Of a stretch of 64,000 nt of DNA, positions 54,437 through 64,000 are shown piece after piece. Position 1 is the stretch's first letter. Each line of letters begins with the position of its first letter. The stretch lies in the NCBI GenBank assembly GCA_963377175.1, contig CAUJNA010001225.1:259311-323310 (forward strand), given 5' to 3'. This stretch comes from Effrenium voratum (lineage: Eukaryota; Sar; Dinophyceae; Suessiales; Symbiodiniaceae). The position numbers and the translations under genes were made by a program. Below the pieces are notes generated by a model. The model ran no database searches, was not told the origin of the DNA, and saw only the letters and a list, made by a program, of their open reading frames with translations.

Positions 54437-55309
54437 CTGACCGACGGGGCCCGGAAAAAGTTGGGCGTGTGTGTCTCAAAATCGACGGTGATTCCATGAA
54501 AGAAATGGTGATTCCGGACCCCAGCAAAACGGATGTAGTGTTAGGACCCTGAAGAGTGTTGCCCTTCCTGTCTCAATGAGGGTGATTCCATGAATGGTTT
54601 TAGGACCCTAAGAAAATCAATGTAACTGTAGGAGCGGTCAAATGGTAGACTGTGACACCAGAATGGTACTCATAGATTTTGCCCTGGCTCAAAATCGGGG
54701 ACCCTGAAAATTGATGTTCCTTTTGTTCCCCCAAAAGGAATCCTCCCAACAAGGGTGCCATGAAGGAAAGGCACACCCGTGTCCCCCATCAAGAGGAGAA
54801 AATCAGCCAACAATGTAAGATTGGTCCAAGAAGGGATAACTGGCTCAGGGGAATAGGAATATAGGGATTGGAGTGGTTGGGACAATCAGCCATTGGTCCA
54901 AAATTCAGCCACCGCCAAGAGGAGTTTTCAGCCCTCAAAATATTCAGGTCCACGAATCCATCCGCGTGTCTGCAGTTGGGCGTGTCTTTTTTCGGATTTG
55001 GTTCCCAAAAAAATGGATTTCTGCAGTCCGCTTGGTTTTTCTGTTTTAAACCCACCAAAACAAAGGGCTGCCAACCCCAAAACACAGATTCGCGGCACTG
55101 GACAAACCAAAAGGAGCGCATGAGCATATTGTTCAGAGGTGACCAGAAACCAGAATCGCTGCATGGGAATGTAGACATGTCCGTGCTCAGCTCTGGTTTG
55201 CCACTCAAATGGATCAACGGATAAAATCAAGTATACAAACAAAAACATAAATCAATCAGTCAAGCCCAATCCAATCCAAAACGATCCCCAACCAAACCAT
55301 CCCCAGCCA

Positions 55310-55357
55310 ACCAACCAAGCAAGCAAGCAACCAAGCAAGCAACCGAGCAAGCAACCG

Positions 55358-55423
<66 letters not shown>

Positions 55424-55625
55424 GCAGGCAGGCAAGCAAGCAAGCAAGCAAGCAACCAATTGCAATAGCAAACAAGCAAGCAAGCAAGCAAGGCAGGCAA
55501 GCAAGCAAGCAACCAATTGCAATAGCAAACAAGCAAGCAAGCAAGCAAGCAAGGCAGGCAAGCAAGCAAGCAACCAATTGCAATAGCAAACAAGCAAGCA
55601 AGGCAACAAGCAAAGCAAGCAAGCA
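55310..55625 (+). repeat. AAGC array with a higher-order unit
   Basis: AAGC repeats interrupted three times by AACCAATTGCAATAGCAAAC at about 60-65-bp spacing, an emerging longer satellite. Confidence 0.9.
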
Positions 55626-55761
55626 ATCAAACGAACGAGCGGACAATCAATTCGTTGGTGTTTGCAACTCTGCGGGGAACATGCAACACGCCGAACCAAA
55701 GCTCGAACCAATACGTCTCCTTCCCAACGCGCTGAAACCAACCCGGGTCCGGCCTGCCGGC

Positions 55762-55842
55762 CCGAGCACGGCAAAGGCACGGGCCTCCGTAAAATCCCGT
55801 GGGCCGCGGATTCGGTTGCGGAGTCATTTGCGAGTATGTCCC
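55762..55842 (-). CDS. exon-like segment, frame uncertain
   Basis: Strong acceptor (CTATTTTCCAG|GGG). The phase-0 frame is Pro/Gly-rich (TPQPNPRPTGFYGGPC) with a possible GC donor. A second frame (DSATESAAHGILRRPVP) is also open, so the product is unsettled. Confidence 0.4.
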
Positions 55843-56454
55843 CTGGAAAATAGTCCAAATAGGTCCAGTGGTATTCCCTGCCAAACCAACAGGAGAAAAT
55901 CAACCATAGCCTTGCGCAAAAGGAAATATGGTCATGGTTCCGCTGCCAATCCTCATTAAAAATATCCCCAAGATGTTGACCACCCCACTATGCCCAAGAG
56001 ATGTTGCGAACGTGGCACACGTGAGTCATGAGTGATTGTTCTTAGTCCTCATGGAACCCGCGGGGCCCGGTCATGTCTGTTCCAGTCGCTCAAAGAACAA
56101 GGACGCAAGGTCTATGAGAGCTTCTAACTGGGTGGCTTTATTTTCAGAACCCGGCTGAATAGAATGGATGAGTTCGGACCCCTTTTTGGGTGGGCTGTTC
56201 AACCACGTTCCGATCCCTCTGTTCAAAACCATGGATAGCTCTGTCGTTACCCAGCCTGCGAGGCCAACCAAGGCGGCCGATTCAGGAACAGGCTTCTTTA
56301 TATGCGCCCCTTTAAACATCGCCCCACCTCAGGCACCTCAGGTACCTCAGGCACATATGATAACAAACGGCCAAAAGCTGACGTGACAGAGGGACATACG
56401 GCCTCGCAGAGGAGAGTACGTCCCTGGGAAAAACTGGACAGGGATGTATCTTTT

Positions 56455-56516
56455 GCAGGACTAGATTCCCTTTAAACCAGTGGCAAGTAACACATACATT
56501 ACTTCAGCAATGGAAA
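56455..56516 (+). repeat. Family 7 repeat, diverged, in the 5' end of an intron
   Basis: GACTAGATTCCCTTTAAACC, then TCAGCAATGGAAAA. Begins about 65 bp 3' of the donor of the exon at 56582-56689. Confidence 0.5.
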
Positions 56517-56581
56517 ACCAAAGAACCCCAAGACCCCGAGCCGCGTCCTCCCATCCCTCCAATCCGCCCCCCCCAGCAGGC

Positions 56582-56689
56582 CCTTCCGGGCGCTCCGGCA
56601 AGGCCCTCCTCCGCGGTGGGCCCTAGGCAGAGGTAGGTCATGAGTTGCCTGGGCCAATCGCTCGCTGCGACCAAAATTTCCCGCAAATT
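56582..56689 (-). CDS. exon of unrecognised gene, acceptor at a repeat end
   Basis: 108 nt, 36 codons in phase 0: NLREILVAASDWPRQ, then LMTYLCLGPTAEEGLAGAPGR. Acceptor CCCCCCAG|AAT lies at the decayed end of a TAGGTCC-type element; donor AGG|GCCTGC (GC). Confidence 0.55.
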
Positions 56690-56700
56690 CTGGGGGGAGC

Positions 56701-56804
56701 CCTTCTCTGTACCATTTTTTTGGTTGGGAGGGTTCCCCCACTAAAATTGACAAAACAGGAAAACAAAGCTATACCCTTATTCTGACCTCTCTACTGGAGG
56801 ACCT
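56701..56804 (-). mobile_element. Family 4 element, copy g, inverted
   Basis: Reads AGGTCCTCCAGTAGAGAGG on the minus strand. Its far end, decayed to CTCCCCCCAG, forms the acceptor of the exon at 56582-56689. Confidence 0.7.
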
Positions 56805-57504
56805 GGAATAGATCTAGAGGTTGACCTCTTTTCCATTCTTTTCAACCACCGTCTTCAAAAACCAGCCTCCTCTTGGTCTCCCAGTAAGAAACACCGCTGC
56901 ACAACATGGGGTGTCCGAAAAACCGACACCCTCAAGCGGAAACATACATTTCAACCGGCCGGAGGTGGTGCACATTTGATTGGGATAGAACAGTCCCAAC
57001 CACTTGCGAGGCTCCACGAGTTTGAAACAAAAATCGAATCGCCAGATGTTGCAAGTAAACCAACCCAAAACGCAAGGCAAATTCAAAGGGTTTGGGCATG
57101 CTCCCGGCCAATATCAAGGGCATCCGCCAACTGGCTCTGAACAAATGACCCAAGCTACATAGGCTCGAGGGTCCCAGAAGTCGCGGAACAAATTTGCCAT
57201 CTCCGGACGGATCTTGCAGAAAAAACATATTTATTTGCTTTATATTTATTTGCTCTACACTAACATTGAAAACTGATCCGTAGGTTGCAATGTTTGCCAA
57301 TCAGGTTGCTGTCTCATATTTTATTAGTCTACCCCAAATTGTAAGATAAGCTTGGAGTTGGACAAAAGGACTGGCCTAAAAAAGCGGGGGCCATCTCTCC
57401 GAAGACAGTTGTCCTCTCAACCAAACAAATTTTACCTCTCTCCCTGATCATGAATATCGCAAATGCATGCTTCCATTTGCTGCCGCCCCCTGGGAAAAGA
57501 ACCA

Positions 57505-57570
57505 TTTCCAGTAAAGTGATCGATTCCCTTCAAGAACCAAGAGAGGGAACAAGGAGCTTACAAGCAAATC
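57505..57570 (+). repeat. Family 7 repeat, diverged copy
   Basis: CCAGTAAAGTGATCGATTCC, GAGAGGGAACAAG, AAGCAAATC. Confidence 0.65.
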
Positions 57571-57587
57571 TCGATTGGTTTCTTCTC

Positions 57588-57669
57588 CCCTGCTAAAAGC
57601 TTACCCTTCGTGGTTTAATATGGAAAACCCAAGGCTAAAGGCCTAACATCCAAGCAACATGCACCAAAG
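57588..57669. repeat. Family 5 repeat, copy e
   Basis: CCTGCTAAAAGCTTACC, GGAAAACCCAAGGC, CCTAACATCCAAGC. Confidence 0.7.
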
Positions 57670-58115
57670 AAATGGAAGCAGGGGCCAAGTGGCATCCACT
57701 TGCAACATGCGAGCACGCAATCGCGCACGGATGCCCCTTTAAAAAAAACACAATGAGTGGCTTTCCTTTGGGTGTCCCCGTTTTCATGGGCGTGTGACAA
57801 AATAGGAGACCCCTCCGAACAAAGTGTTCTTTTTTCAAGGTGTCTTCCTCAGCCACCCAGACCCCCAAAAGAAGAAAATACCACCCCCAACCATGACCTA
57901 AACTGGACAAATCGATGGGTTTCCCGAATAATTCGAACTTACAACCCATCTAAACCAGTGAAACCCATCTAGTGTAGTTCTAATCACAACCTAACCCATG
58001 AAAAGGACACCCAGCTGAACCCATCCATATTTCTCCCAAAAAACCGATCAACAGGACACCCAACTGAACCCAGACTCCTTCCATTTCCTCAAGTCCCCTG
58101 GAAAAAAACTAAAAA

Positions 58116-58203
58116 TATGTCCAGTAGGGAAATCGATTCCCTTTAAAACCGACCAACGGGAAAAAAAAACAAAAACAAAAAAAACGTCTTAAGCAAATGG
58201 ACG
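58116..58203 (+). repeat. Family 7 repeat abutting a splice donor
   Basis: CCAGTAGGGAAATCGATTCC, TTTAAAACC, CTTAAGCAAATGGACGAG. Its right end is within 15 bp of the donor of the exon at 58218-58358. Confidence 0.75.
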
Positions 58204-58217
58204 AGACCGAGCCTCAC

Positions 58218-58358
58218 CGGAGCCTCCCTCAGCCTCTCAGCCTCTCGCCTCACGGAGACGCTGCCCTCCTCCAGCTCCGCGCGCTCCGGCTCCTTCGCGC
58301 TTCGCGCTTCGCGCTTCGCGCCGTGCGCGCGCGACCGAGGGAAAAATGTGGTCGGCCC
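58218..58358 (-). CDS. exon of unrecognised gene, Glu/Arg-rich
   Basis: 141 nt, 47 codons in phase 0. It contains AKREARSAKEPERAELEEG and VRREAERLREAP, probably a charged helix or coiled coil. Acceptor CCGCAG|GGG and strong GT donor CCG|GTGAGG. It is phase-compatible with 56582-56689 downstream. The right-most well-supported exon. Confidence 0.65.
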
Positions 58359-58524
58359 CTGCGGGCGGAGGCCGCCGGGGATAGACAAGGAAGAAGAAAA
58401 CAGGGGCTTCAAGGTGCGGATGTTTTTTTTTGGGGGGGGGTATGTTGAAAGAGGTGTTCGTGTTCGGGGGTGCTTCTCAAAGTGGTCTTTGGGTGTTTCT
58501 CAACACGCTTGGCTTCCCGGTGCC

Positions 58525-58659
58525 TACCGAAATATTTCTCACGAAATCCATTTCGCAGCACCTAAGAAACCCGGAAATGATGACTCCCCTCTAAATACCA
58601 AACAAAGAATGGTCTGGAAAGGGTTTCGCACAGTGGTGCAGGATCTCGTCCATCCACAG
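58525..58659. mobile_element. Family 3 element, copy d, diverged
   Basis: Inner inverted repeat CACGAAATCCATTTCGCAGC and right end CTCGTCCATCCACAG remain. Confidence 0.65.
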
Positions 58660-58814
58660 TATCAATCAATCATTTTGAGACCCCCCCCCCCGCCCCATTT
58701 GTTTGCCATGCCAAACCCGGCAAAGCCAAGTGCCTCAAGAATGACATCTGTTGGAACTGAACCAAATTTCAACTTCCTGACTTTTTTTAAATAGTTTTGC
58801 ACTCCCCAAACCGC

Positions 58815-58935
58815 AGCCCCAGGAAGGCTTCCGGAACGAGGCCACTCCGCTCGGATCCACTGAGCCGAGCGAGCCGTGCGACCCCCAAAGTTTTCAGCGG
58901 AAGTGTGTCCAAGTGGAACAAGTCGCGCACGTGGG
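58815..58935. other. GC-rich exon-like island, strand unresolved
   Basis: Minus frame reads LFHLDTLPLKTLGVARLARL and on to VPEAFLGLRFG. Plus frame reads RKASGTRPLRSDPLSRASRA and on to SKWNKSRTWE. Both have similar G/C bias at third positions, so it is not assigned. Confidence 0.3.
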
Positions 58936-59449
58936 AAACCGAATCATGTTTTCCTCAGGGACCACGAAGCCCGAAATGTTTTATAAGCCTTCGGGCTATG
59001 GCGAGAATAGGAACCCAGACGGTAGAAACCAAACGGACAGAGCCGCCGCGATTCTGATTTTATTCCAAGTGTGGTGTTGCCAATTTGCGTGGGAAATTCG
59101 GTTCCACACCAAAAAAAACTTAAGGGTGAGGCAGCTTGATGCGCCTGCTGAAAGGGGTTTGGGGTCATCTAAGCAGGAATGAGTCTTGGCCGCCAAGAGG
59201 AAAGGGCTTGAACTGGTTTTGGGGAATATTAACTATGAAACCGCCTCTTCTGTACGAGCAAAATGCGTTGTTCTGGAGCCCAAATTCTGTTCGCATTTTG
59301 GCTAGATTGGGCTTGCAATTGCGAGTTTTCACAAAGAAAGCAGTGACCTGCAACAAATTCTGCATGGGCACATTTTTGGGGGTTTTGGCCACACACCGTC
59401 ACACACTCTAGAATACAGAGCAGAACGTTTTTTTCTTAGTAGGCATTTC

Positions 59450-59650
59450 TCAGTGGCCGTGAGCCAACTCCGAACAAGCTCCGAACAAACTCCGAACGAA
59501 CTCCGAACAAACTCCGAGCAAACTCCGGACAATCTCCGAACGAACTCCGGGCGAACTCGGAACAAACTCCGAACAAGCGAACAAGCTCCGAGCGAACTTT
59601 GGCATTTGTTGATTTCCGAACAAACCCCCGAGCCAACTCCGAACACACTT
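59450..59650. repeat. CTCCGAACGAA array in the left foldback arm
   Basis: Degenerate 10-11-bp units (CTCCGAACAAA, CTCCGAACGAA). The inverse array TTCGTTCGGAG is at 60905-61120. Short direct copies also occur at 59998-60030 and 60236-60270. Confidence 0.85.
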
Positions 59651-60524
59651 TGGTCAAACTGCTTTTTTTCGAGCTTACCAAAAGAGGTAAAGTGATTACA
59701 GGGGCCAGTTTCAACAAGTGGCCTGGGAAGGCGTTTTTGGAGGCAAACAAACATGTTCTCAGGCCACGTGTTGAAATTAGTTCTTTTGGTCACTTGATTT
59801 TCCTGTTATGCATTTTCCGGGCTGGATTTACTTCCCGGACAAGCGCCAAACAATTTTTGGCCATATTTTTCTTTGGGGTGCTGATTTTTGTGTTTTGGCC
59901 TCAAGTTTTAGTTTTTCGGCTTTGTTTTGTCTTTTTGCTCGTGTTTTTTTTCCAGGCTGTGATTTGTGCTTGATATTTTTTTCGGGGCTTAATTCTTGCC
60001 CCGAACGAACTCCGAACGAACTCCGAACGAACTTTGGCCTTAAGTTTGTTTTTGGAGCTTATTTGTTTTTTGGTGTTGAACTTTTCGGGATTTGGTCTGG
60101 GGAGCTGTTTTATTTTGTTTTTGCCTTAAGTTTTTGTTTTTCAGCTTTGTTTTGTTTTTGTTTGCTTGTTTTTGCTTTCAGGCTATGATTTGTGCTTAGT
60201 TTTTTTTGGGGGGGGGCGGGGGGCATAATTCTTGCCCCGAACGAACTCCGAACGAACTCCGAACGAACTTTGGCCTTAAGTTTTTTTTTGGCCTTAAGTT
60301 TTGTTTTGGTGTTGAACTTTTCGGGTTTTGGTCGTACAAAAACACTGGAATTACAGCTTGTTCACGCGTTTTGTCTACAAATTCAGTGTTACCAAGGTAA
60401 AAAAAACCTTGAAAAATGCTTAATCCAGGTTGTTCAGGCAAAAAAACAGCTATTTCATACGACCAAAATCGGGCAAAACCTTAAGTTCAACACCGGTGTT
60501 GAACTTAAGCTTTTTGTTTTTGGA

Positions 60525-60705
60525 ATAAGGTTTTTTTTCCGGATTAAGCCTTGGTCAAGCAGATTAAACTTTGTTTCAGCTTCAACAGCGAGCCTCAGCG
60601 CCAACAAGCTTTTTTTTTGGAATAAGGTTTTTTTTCGGATTAAGCCTTGGTCAAGCAGATTAAACTTTGTTTCAGCTTCAACAGCGAGCCTCAGCGCCAA
60701 CCAAG
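60525..60705. repeat. tandem duplication inside the foldback spacer
   Basis: Two copies of about 85-90 bp: TTGGAATAAGG, poly-T, CGGATTAAGCCTTGGTCAAG, AGCGAGCCTCAGCGCCAAC. The last few bases differ. Confidence 0.8.
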
Positions 60706-61469
60706 CTGCGAGATCACCCCGGTAGCGATTTTAGCCCTCCGCAGCTCTCAAGTCCTACAAATCCAGCCCTGAACGCCTTCCCAGGCCACTTGTTGAAACT
60801 GGCCCCTGTAATCACTTGGCAACTTTTGGTAATCCCGAAAAAAGCCAAAAAACAGTTTAAACCACCAAAATACTTTTGCTCAAACACGTACTTATGGCCA
60901 AAGTGTGTTCGGAGTTGGCTCGGGGGTTTGTTCGGAAATCAACCAATGACAAAGTTCGCTCGGAGCTTGTTCGCTTGTTCGGAGTTTGTTCCGAGCTCGC
61001 CCGGAGTTCGTTCGGAGTTCGTTCGGAGTTTGTCCGGAGTTTGCTCGGAGTTTGTTCGGAGTTCGTTCGGAGTTCGTTCGGAGTTCGGAGTTCGTTCGGA
61101 GTTTGTTCGGAGTTGGTTCGCGGGGAACCTGGGGCCTCTGAGAAACGCCTACCAAGAAAAACAGTTCTGCTCCGTTTTATGTAGTGTGTGGCCAAAACCC
61201 AAACAATGTGTCCATGCAGGATTTGTTGCAGGTCACTGCTTTCTTTGTGAACACTTGCAATTGCAAGCCCAATCTAGCCAAAATGCGAGCAGAATTTGGG
61301 CTCAAGAACAACGCATTTTGCTCGTACAGAAGAGGCGGTTTCATAGTTAAGTTATTCCCCAAAAGCAGTTCAAGCCCTTTCCTCTTGGCGGCCAAGACTC
61401 ATTTCTGTTTAGATGACCCCAAACCCCTTTCAGCAGGCGCGTCAAGCTGTCTTACCCCTAAGGCTTAGC

Positions 61470-62500
61470 GCGCAGAAACGGCGGGGTCCGCTGGGAAACA
61501 AGCAAATTGATTCTTGTTTCGAGGAAACTGGCATCAATAGTACACTTTGAGGTTTGCTGCAAAATCCCTGTTTTTGTTTTTTTGGTTTTGTCAAACCCTT
61601 AAGTTTGAGTAAAAAACCATTATTCGTTTTTAGGACCTTAAAACACATAAATCCCGAACGAACTGACCTGACCCATGAAATTTGGCATGTGGTGTCCTCT
61701 CTTATCCGCGACAGTAAACAAAATGCATGAGTTGCTAATATGTTTGTTTTTTTGGGGGATCTTGAGCTTCTCACTTTAACAAAACTGCGGAGCAGTTGAG
61801 GTCTCAACAAATAGATCTGAGCTGTTGCCAACTCGGCCAAAAAACAAAGCCAAGGGCGCGTGGTTGCACTATCAAAACAATTGTCTTGGCCCACATCAGC
61901 ATTGCTCAAATGATGTTCCATATTTTGTCTAAAACATAAAAACAAATATTGTTTAAGAGGAATTTAGTTGGGTGTCGTTTTTGAGGGAACCCCCTTTTTG
62001 GTGGCTTTACACGGAACACCAAAGGAAACCCACCATTATATATACATATATGTCTTCCATTTTGTCATTTTTTGTGGCTCTGGGCATTTTATTGCTCGTT
62101 TCAGATTTTGAGCGGACAACCGGAAATGAGCGGAAATCTGGATTTGGCCAATTGTCTCCCGGAAAATGAGCGGACATCGGCAGGAAATGAGCGGAAATGG
62201 GCAGGTGTCCGCCAGAACAGTTTTCCAATTGAGCGTGTTTCTTCCTAATTGAGTGTTTTGCGTGAACTGAGCTTTCTTTTTGCTCGAAACGGAAAAGGGT
62301 ACCACAAAAAGTGCCCACGGAAGACCTAGGTATATATGGCTGTGGCTCAAAAAACCGGTACCAAAATGGAACCCTGGTGAGGAACATGGACCAAAACCTG
62401 CGTAACCCCTCCTGTTTAATTGTGAGCCACACCCATATATATATATATATATGCACATTCGCCGTATTATTAATTTGGTTTTGGGGGGGTGTCCCTAAAA
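61470..62500. other. no gene seen
   Basis: Unique sequence right of the foldback. At 62080-62210, GGAAATGAGCGGA-type words recur four times. TA runs at 62036 and 62434. Confidence 0.5.
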
Positions 62501-62508
62501 ACAACCCA

Positions 62509-62625
62509 CCCCGTGGCGGCTTGGTCCAACCGCCCCACTCGCCGCACTCCTCGGGCCGAGGTTTCTCTGGCCGCCCCGAAGACCAAGTACTTTGGCCGCC
62601 TGGCGAAAGCATCCGAAGGCATCCG
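62509..62625. other. GC-rich exon-like island, strand unresolved
   Basis: Minus reads MPSDAFARRPKYLVFGAARE with TGCCAG upstream and GTGGGT downstream. Plus reads EVSLAAPKTKYFGRLAKASE but has no AG acceptor close upstream. Minus is slightly favoured by its splice sites. Confidence 0.3.
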
Positions 62626-63231
62626 CTGGCACAATAGGGCGCGGGTTTGCGCATGTATGAGTGTAAACATACATATATATATATATACACAGAATCATAC
62701 ATATACGTGTATATATGTAGATGCATATACATATATATATATATATATGTATAATTATTATAAGCCATATTCGTATACACGTGTGTTTGGACTTGTTATC
62801 TATGAGCTTCTTCACATGAGTGCACATGTCTTCAATATCCGGCTTAGTCAACCTTTGCCGGGCTCTTTGGTGACACCACACTAAGGCCAATTCCTGCATG
62901 CTGCACTTCTGTCAAGCTGATGGTTGTCCTGCTCGCCCAAAAATCAGCCCTTTTTGCAGGGAGAAAGCGCAATCCAAAAGTTGTGCTGGCTGTGGGTAAA
63001 ACCATAAGGAAGAAGTAGGCCTCTTTCACGTGTTCAGTTCAACATCATTTAATCTGGGCCTTCATGTTTTGTTTGCTCTGACGGGAGGCTTCGCTACCGA
63101 TTCTGCTCTATGAGATGTTGCCAAAGCTAGGTCCATCGGAAGTCAAATCAAGCTCAACTGTCCAGCAAGAATACCACCTGCCAATTCTGGGTTTTCTGGG
63201 GAAGTGACTGGTTCAAGAACCAAAAACGAGT

Positions 63232-63346
63232 AAGTCATAATCCACGCCTGGCGTTAAAATGCTTTACCCATCTCCCAGAACCAGAAGGGGCTGCACCATT
63301 GTACGGTTGGGCCACTATTCATCCAACCGGGTTTTGATTCTGGCTC
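63232..63346 (-). mobile_element. Family 1 element, copy e, diverged
   Basis: Ends AAGTCATAATCC and GGTTTTGATTCTGGCTC. Flanks GAGT and AAGT. Interior reduced. Confidence 0.6.
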
Positions 63347-63828
63347 AAGTCGAGCAACAAAAACCGCGCCGTAGCCGAGCGAAGCAATGGATGTCTGGAA
63401 GCTACTTGGCCTTCAGCCCGCGACCAACCAGAAACCAAGCCGGACATCGAGCCACCAACCCCAGCTGCACTTGGGTGTGTCTTGTTTTTGGGAACCCCAA
63501 ACCTGGCTTCGGTTCTGCTCTTGAAGCTTCCATAAAACAAAGGCAACAAGGGCGCAGCAGGTGTTGTTTTGGAGAAGCTGGATGGAGCCCGCTTCTTAGA
63601 ACCCAACTGCTACTAGCGCCATCTACTTTAGAGCATTCAAGTGACCAAAAACAAAAATCTGGGTGAATTCTAATATTTCACCAACCTGAGACTTGCGGTG
63701 GTTCGGGGGCCATTCCCCACATAAACCCTCCCTTTGGGGGTGAATTCGGTCGTGTGAGGCTGTGATAGTTCACCCAGACAAACCCGGCGCACTGCAGCAC
63801 GCCTCCCATTTTTTTGTCTACTTGCAGC

Positions 63829-63955
63829 CATTGAACTACGACGTGCCCGCCGTGCCCGCCGGAAGTTACCGCAGTCCCGAGACCGAACCCCATCGCGGGG
63901 ATCGAGAGACATGGTCCGCTCCGTGGAGTCCTTTACAACAAATATGGATTTAGGA
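63829..63955. other. exon-like island near the right edge, strand unresolved
   Basis: Plus has a fine acceptor (TTTTTTTGTCTACTTGCAG), then IELRRARRARRKLPQSRDRT to a stop. Minus offers MSLDPRDGVRSRDC ending at a GTAACT donor. Either could be real. Confidence 0.3.
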
Positions 63956-64000
63956 CCTCTTTACTAACCTCTTTGTTTGACACTTGCCTTTGGGCCCCGT

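Larger units (their letters stand above)
59113..61465. mobile_element. foldback element with about 0.65-0.7-kb inverted arms
   Basis: The left arm (59113 to about 59750) is repeated in inverse order and complement at about 60765-61465. Matching landmarks: GGGTTTGGGGTCATCTAA near both tips, AAACCGCCTCTTCTGTACG, subterminal arrays of CCGAACGAACT, and inner AGTGATTACAGGGGCCAGTT. The spacer is about 1 kb. No transposase frame is evident. Long arms with subterminal repeats are typical of foldback or MULE-type non-autonomous elements. Confidence 0.8.

Noticed and set aside
55252..55903. Cys/Leu/Ala-rich 215-codon frame
   Set aside because: Mostly AAGC array; only its first part overlaps a plausible exon.

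Overview
The window looks like nuclear DNA of a dinoflagellate (Symbiodiniaceae or Polarella-like; the species cannot be read from the sequence). Coding DNA is sparse and cut into exons of 18-141 nt. Introns are about 0.1-3.3 kb. Most 5' splice sites in the one gene I could reconstruct are GC rather than GT, and acceptors are AG followed by G. Simple repeats and small inverted-repeat elements fill the rest, and a degenerate TTTAGGG-type tract is present. Almost no long single-frame ORF is a gene: the long ones are microsatellites read through, or chance.

Left third (445-22962, minus strand): I assembled by eye 14 consecutive exons of a cysteine synthase (O-acetylserine thiol-lyase, cysK type). 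They give 190 codons spread over 22.5 kb. The PLP lysine motif (NPLSSVKDR), the substrate loop (TSGNTG) and the PLP phosphate loop (GTGGT) are all intact. Every junction is in phase. Thirteen donors are GC, one is GA and none is GT. The extreme N-terminus lies upstream, possibly near 28.0 kb, and the C-terminal third lies beyond the left edge. A separate two-exon, 117-residue unknown gene sits on the same strand inside intron 1.

Middle (23-33 kb): mostly intergenic or intronic DNA with few exon-like islands, then a composite minisatellite locus (31.8-33.3 kb). A sister locus lies at 42.0-44.0 kb.

Right half (33.4-58.4 kb, minus strand): at least fifteen short exon-like segments form one or more multi-exon genes I do not recognise. 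Two runs of exons join in phase: 45.1-53.0 kb, and 33.4-39.1 kb, which ends with a stop after an Ala/Lys/Pro-rich tail. The region also carries very large tetranucleotide arrays. A roughly 2.35-kb foldback element lies at 59.1-61.5 kb.

Dispersed through the introns are at least seven families of 70-150-bp repeats. One has terminal inverted repeats and a 4-bp target duplication whose ideal form supplies AG|GT, as expected of introner elements. Several copies end at or very near exon boundaries.
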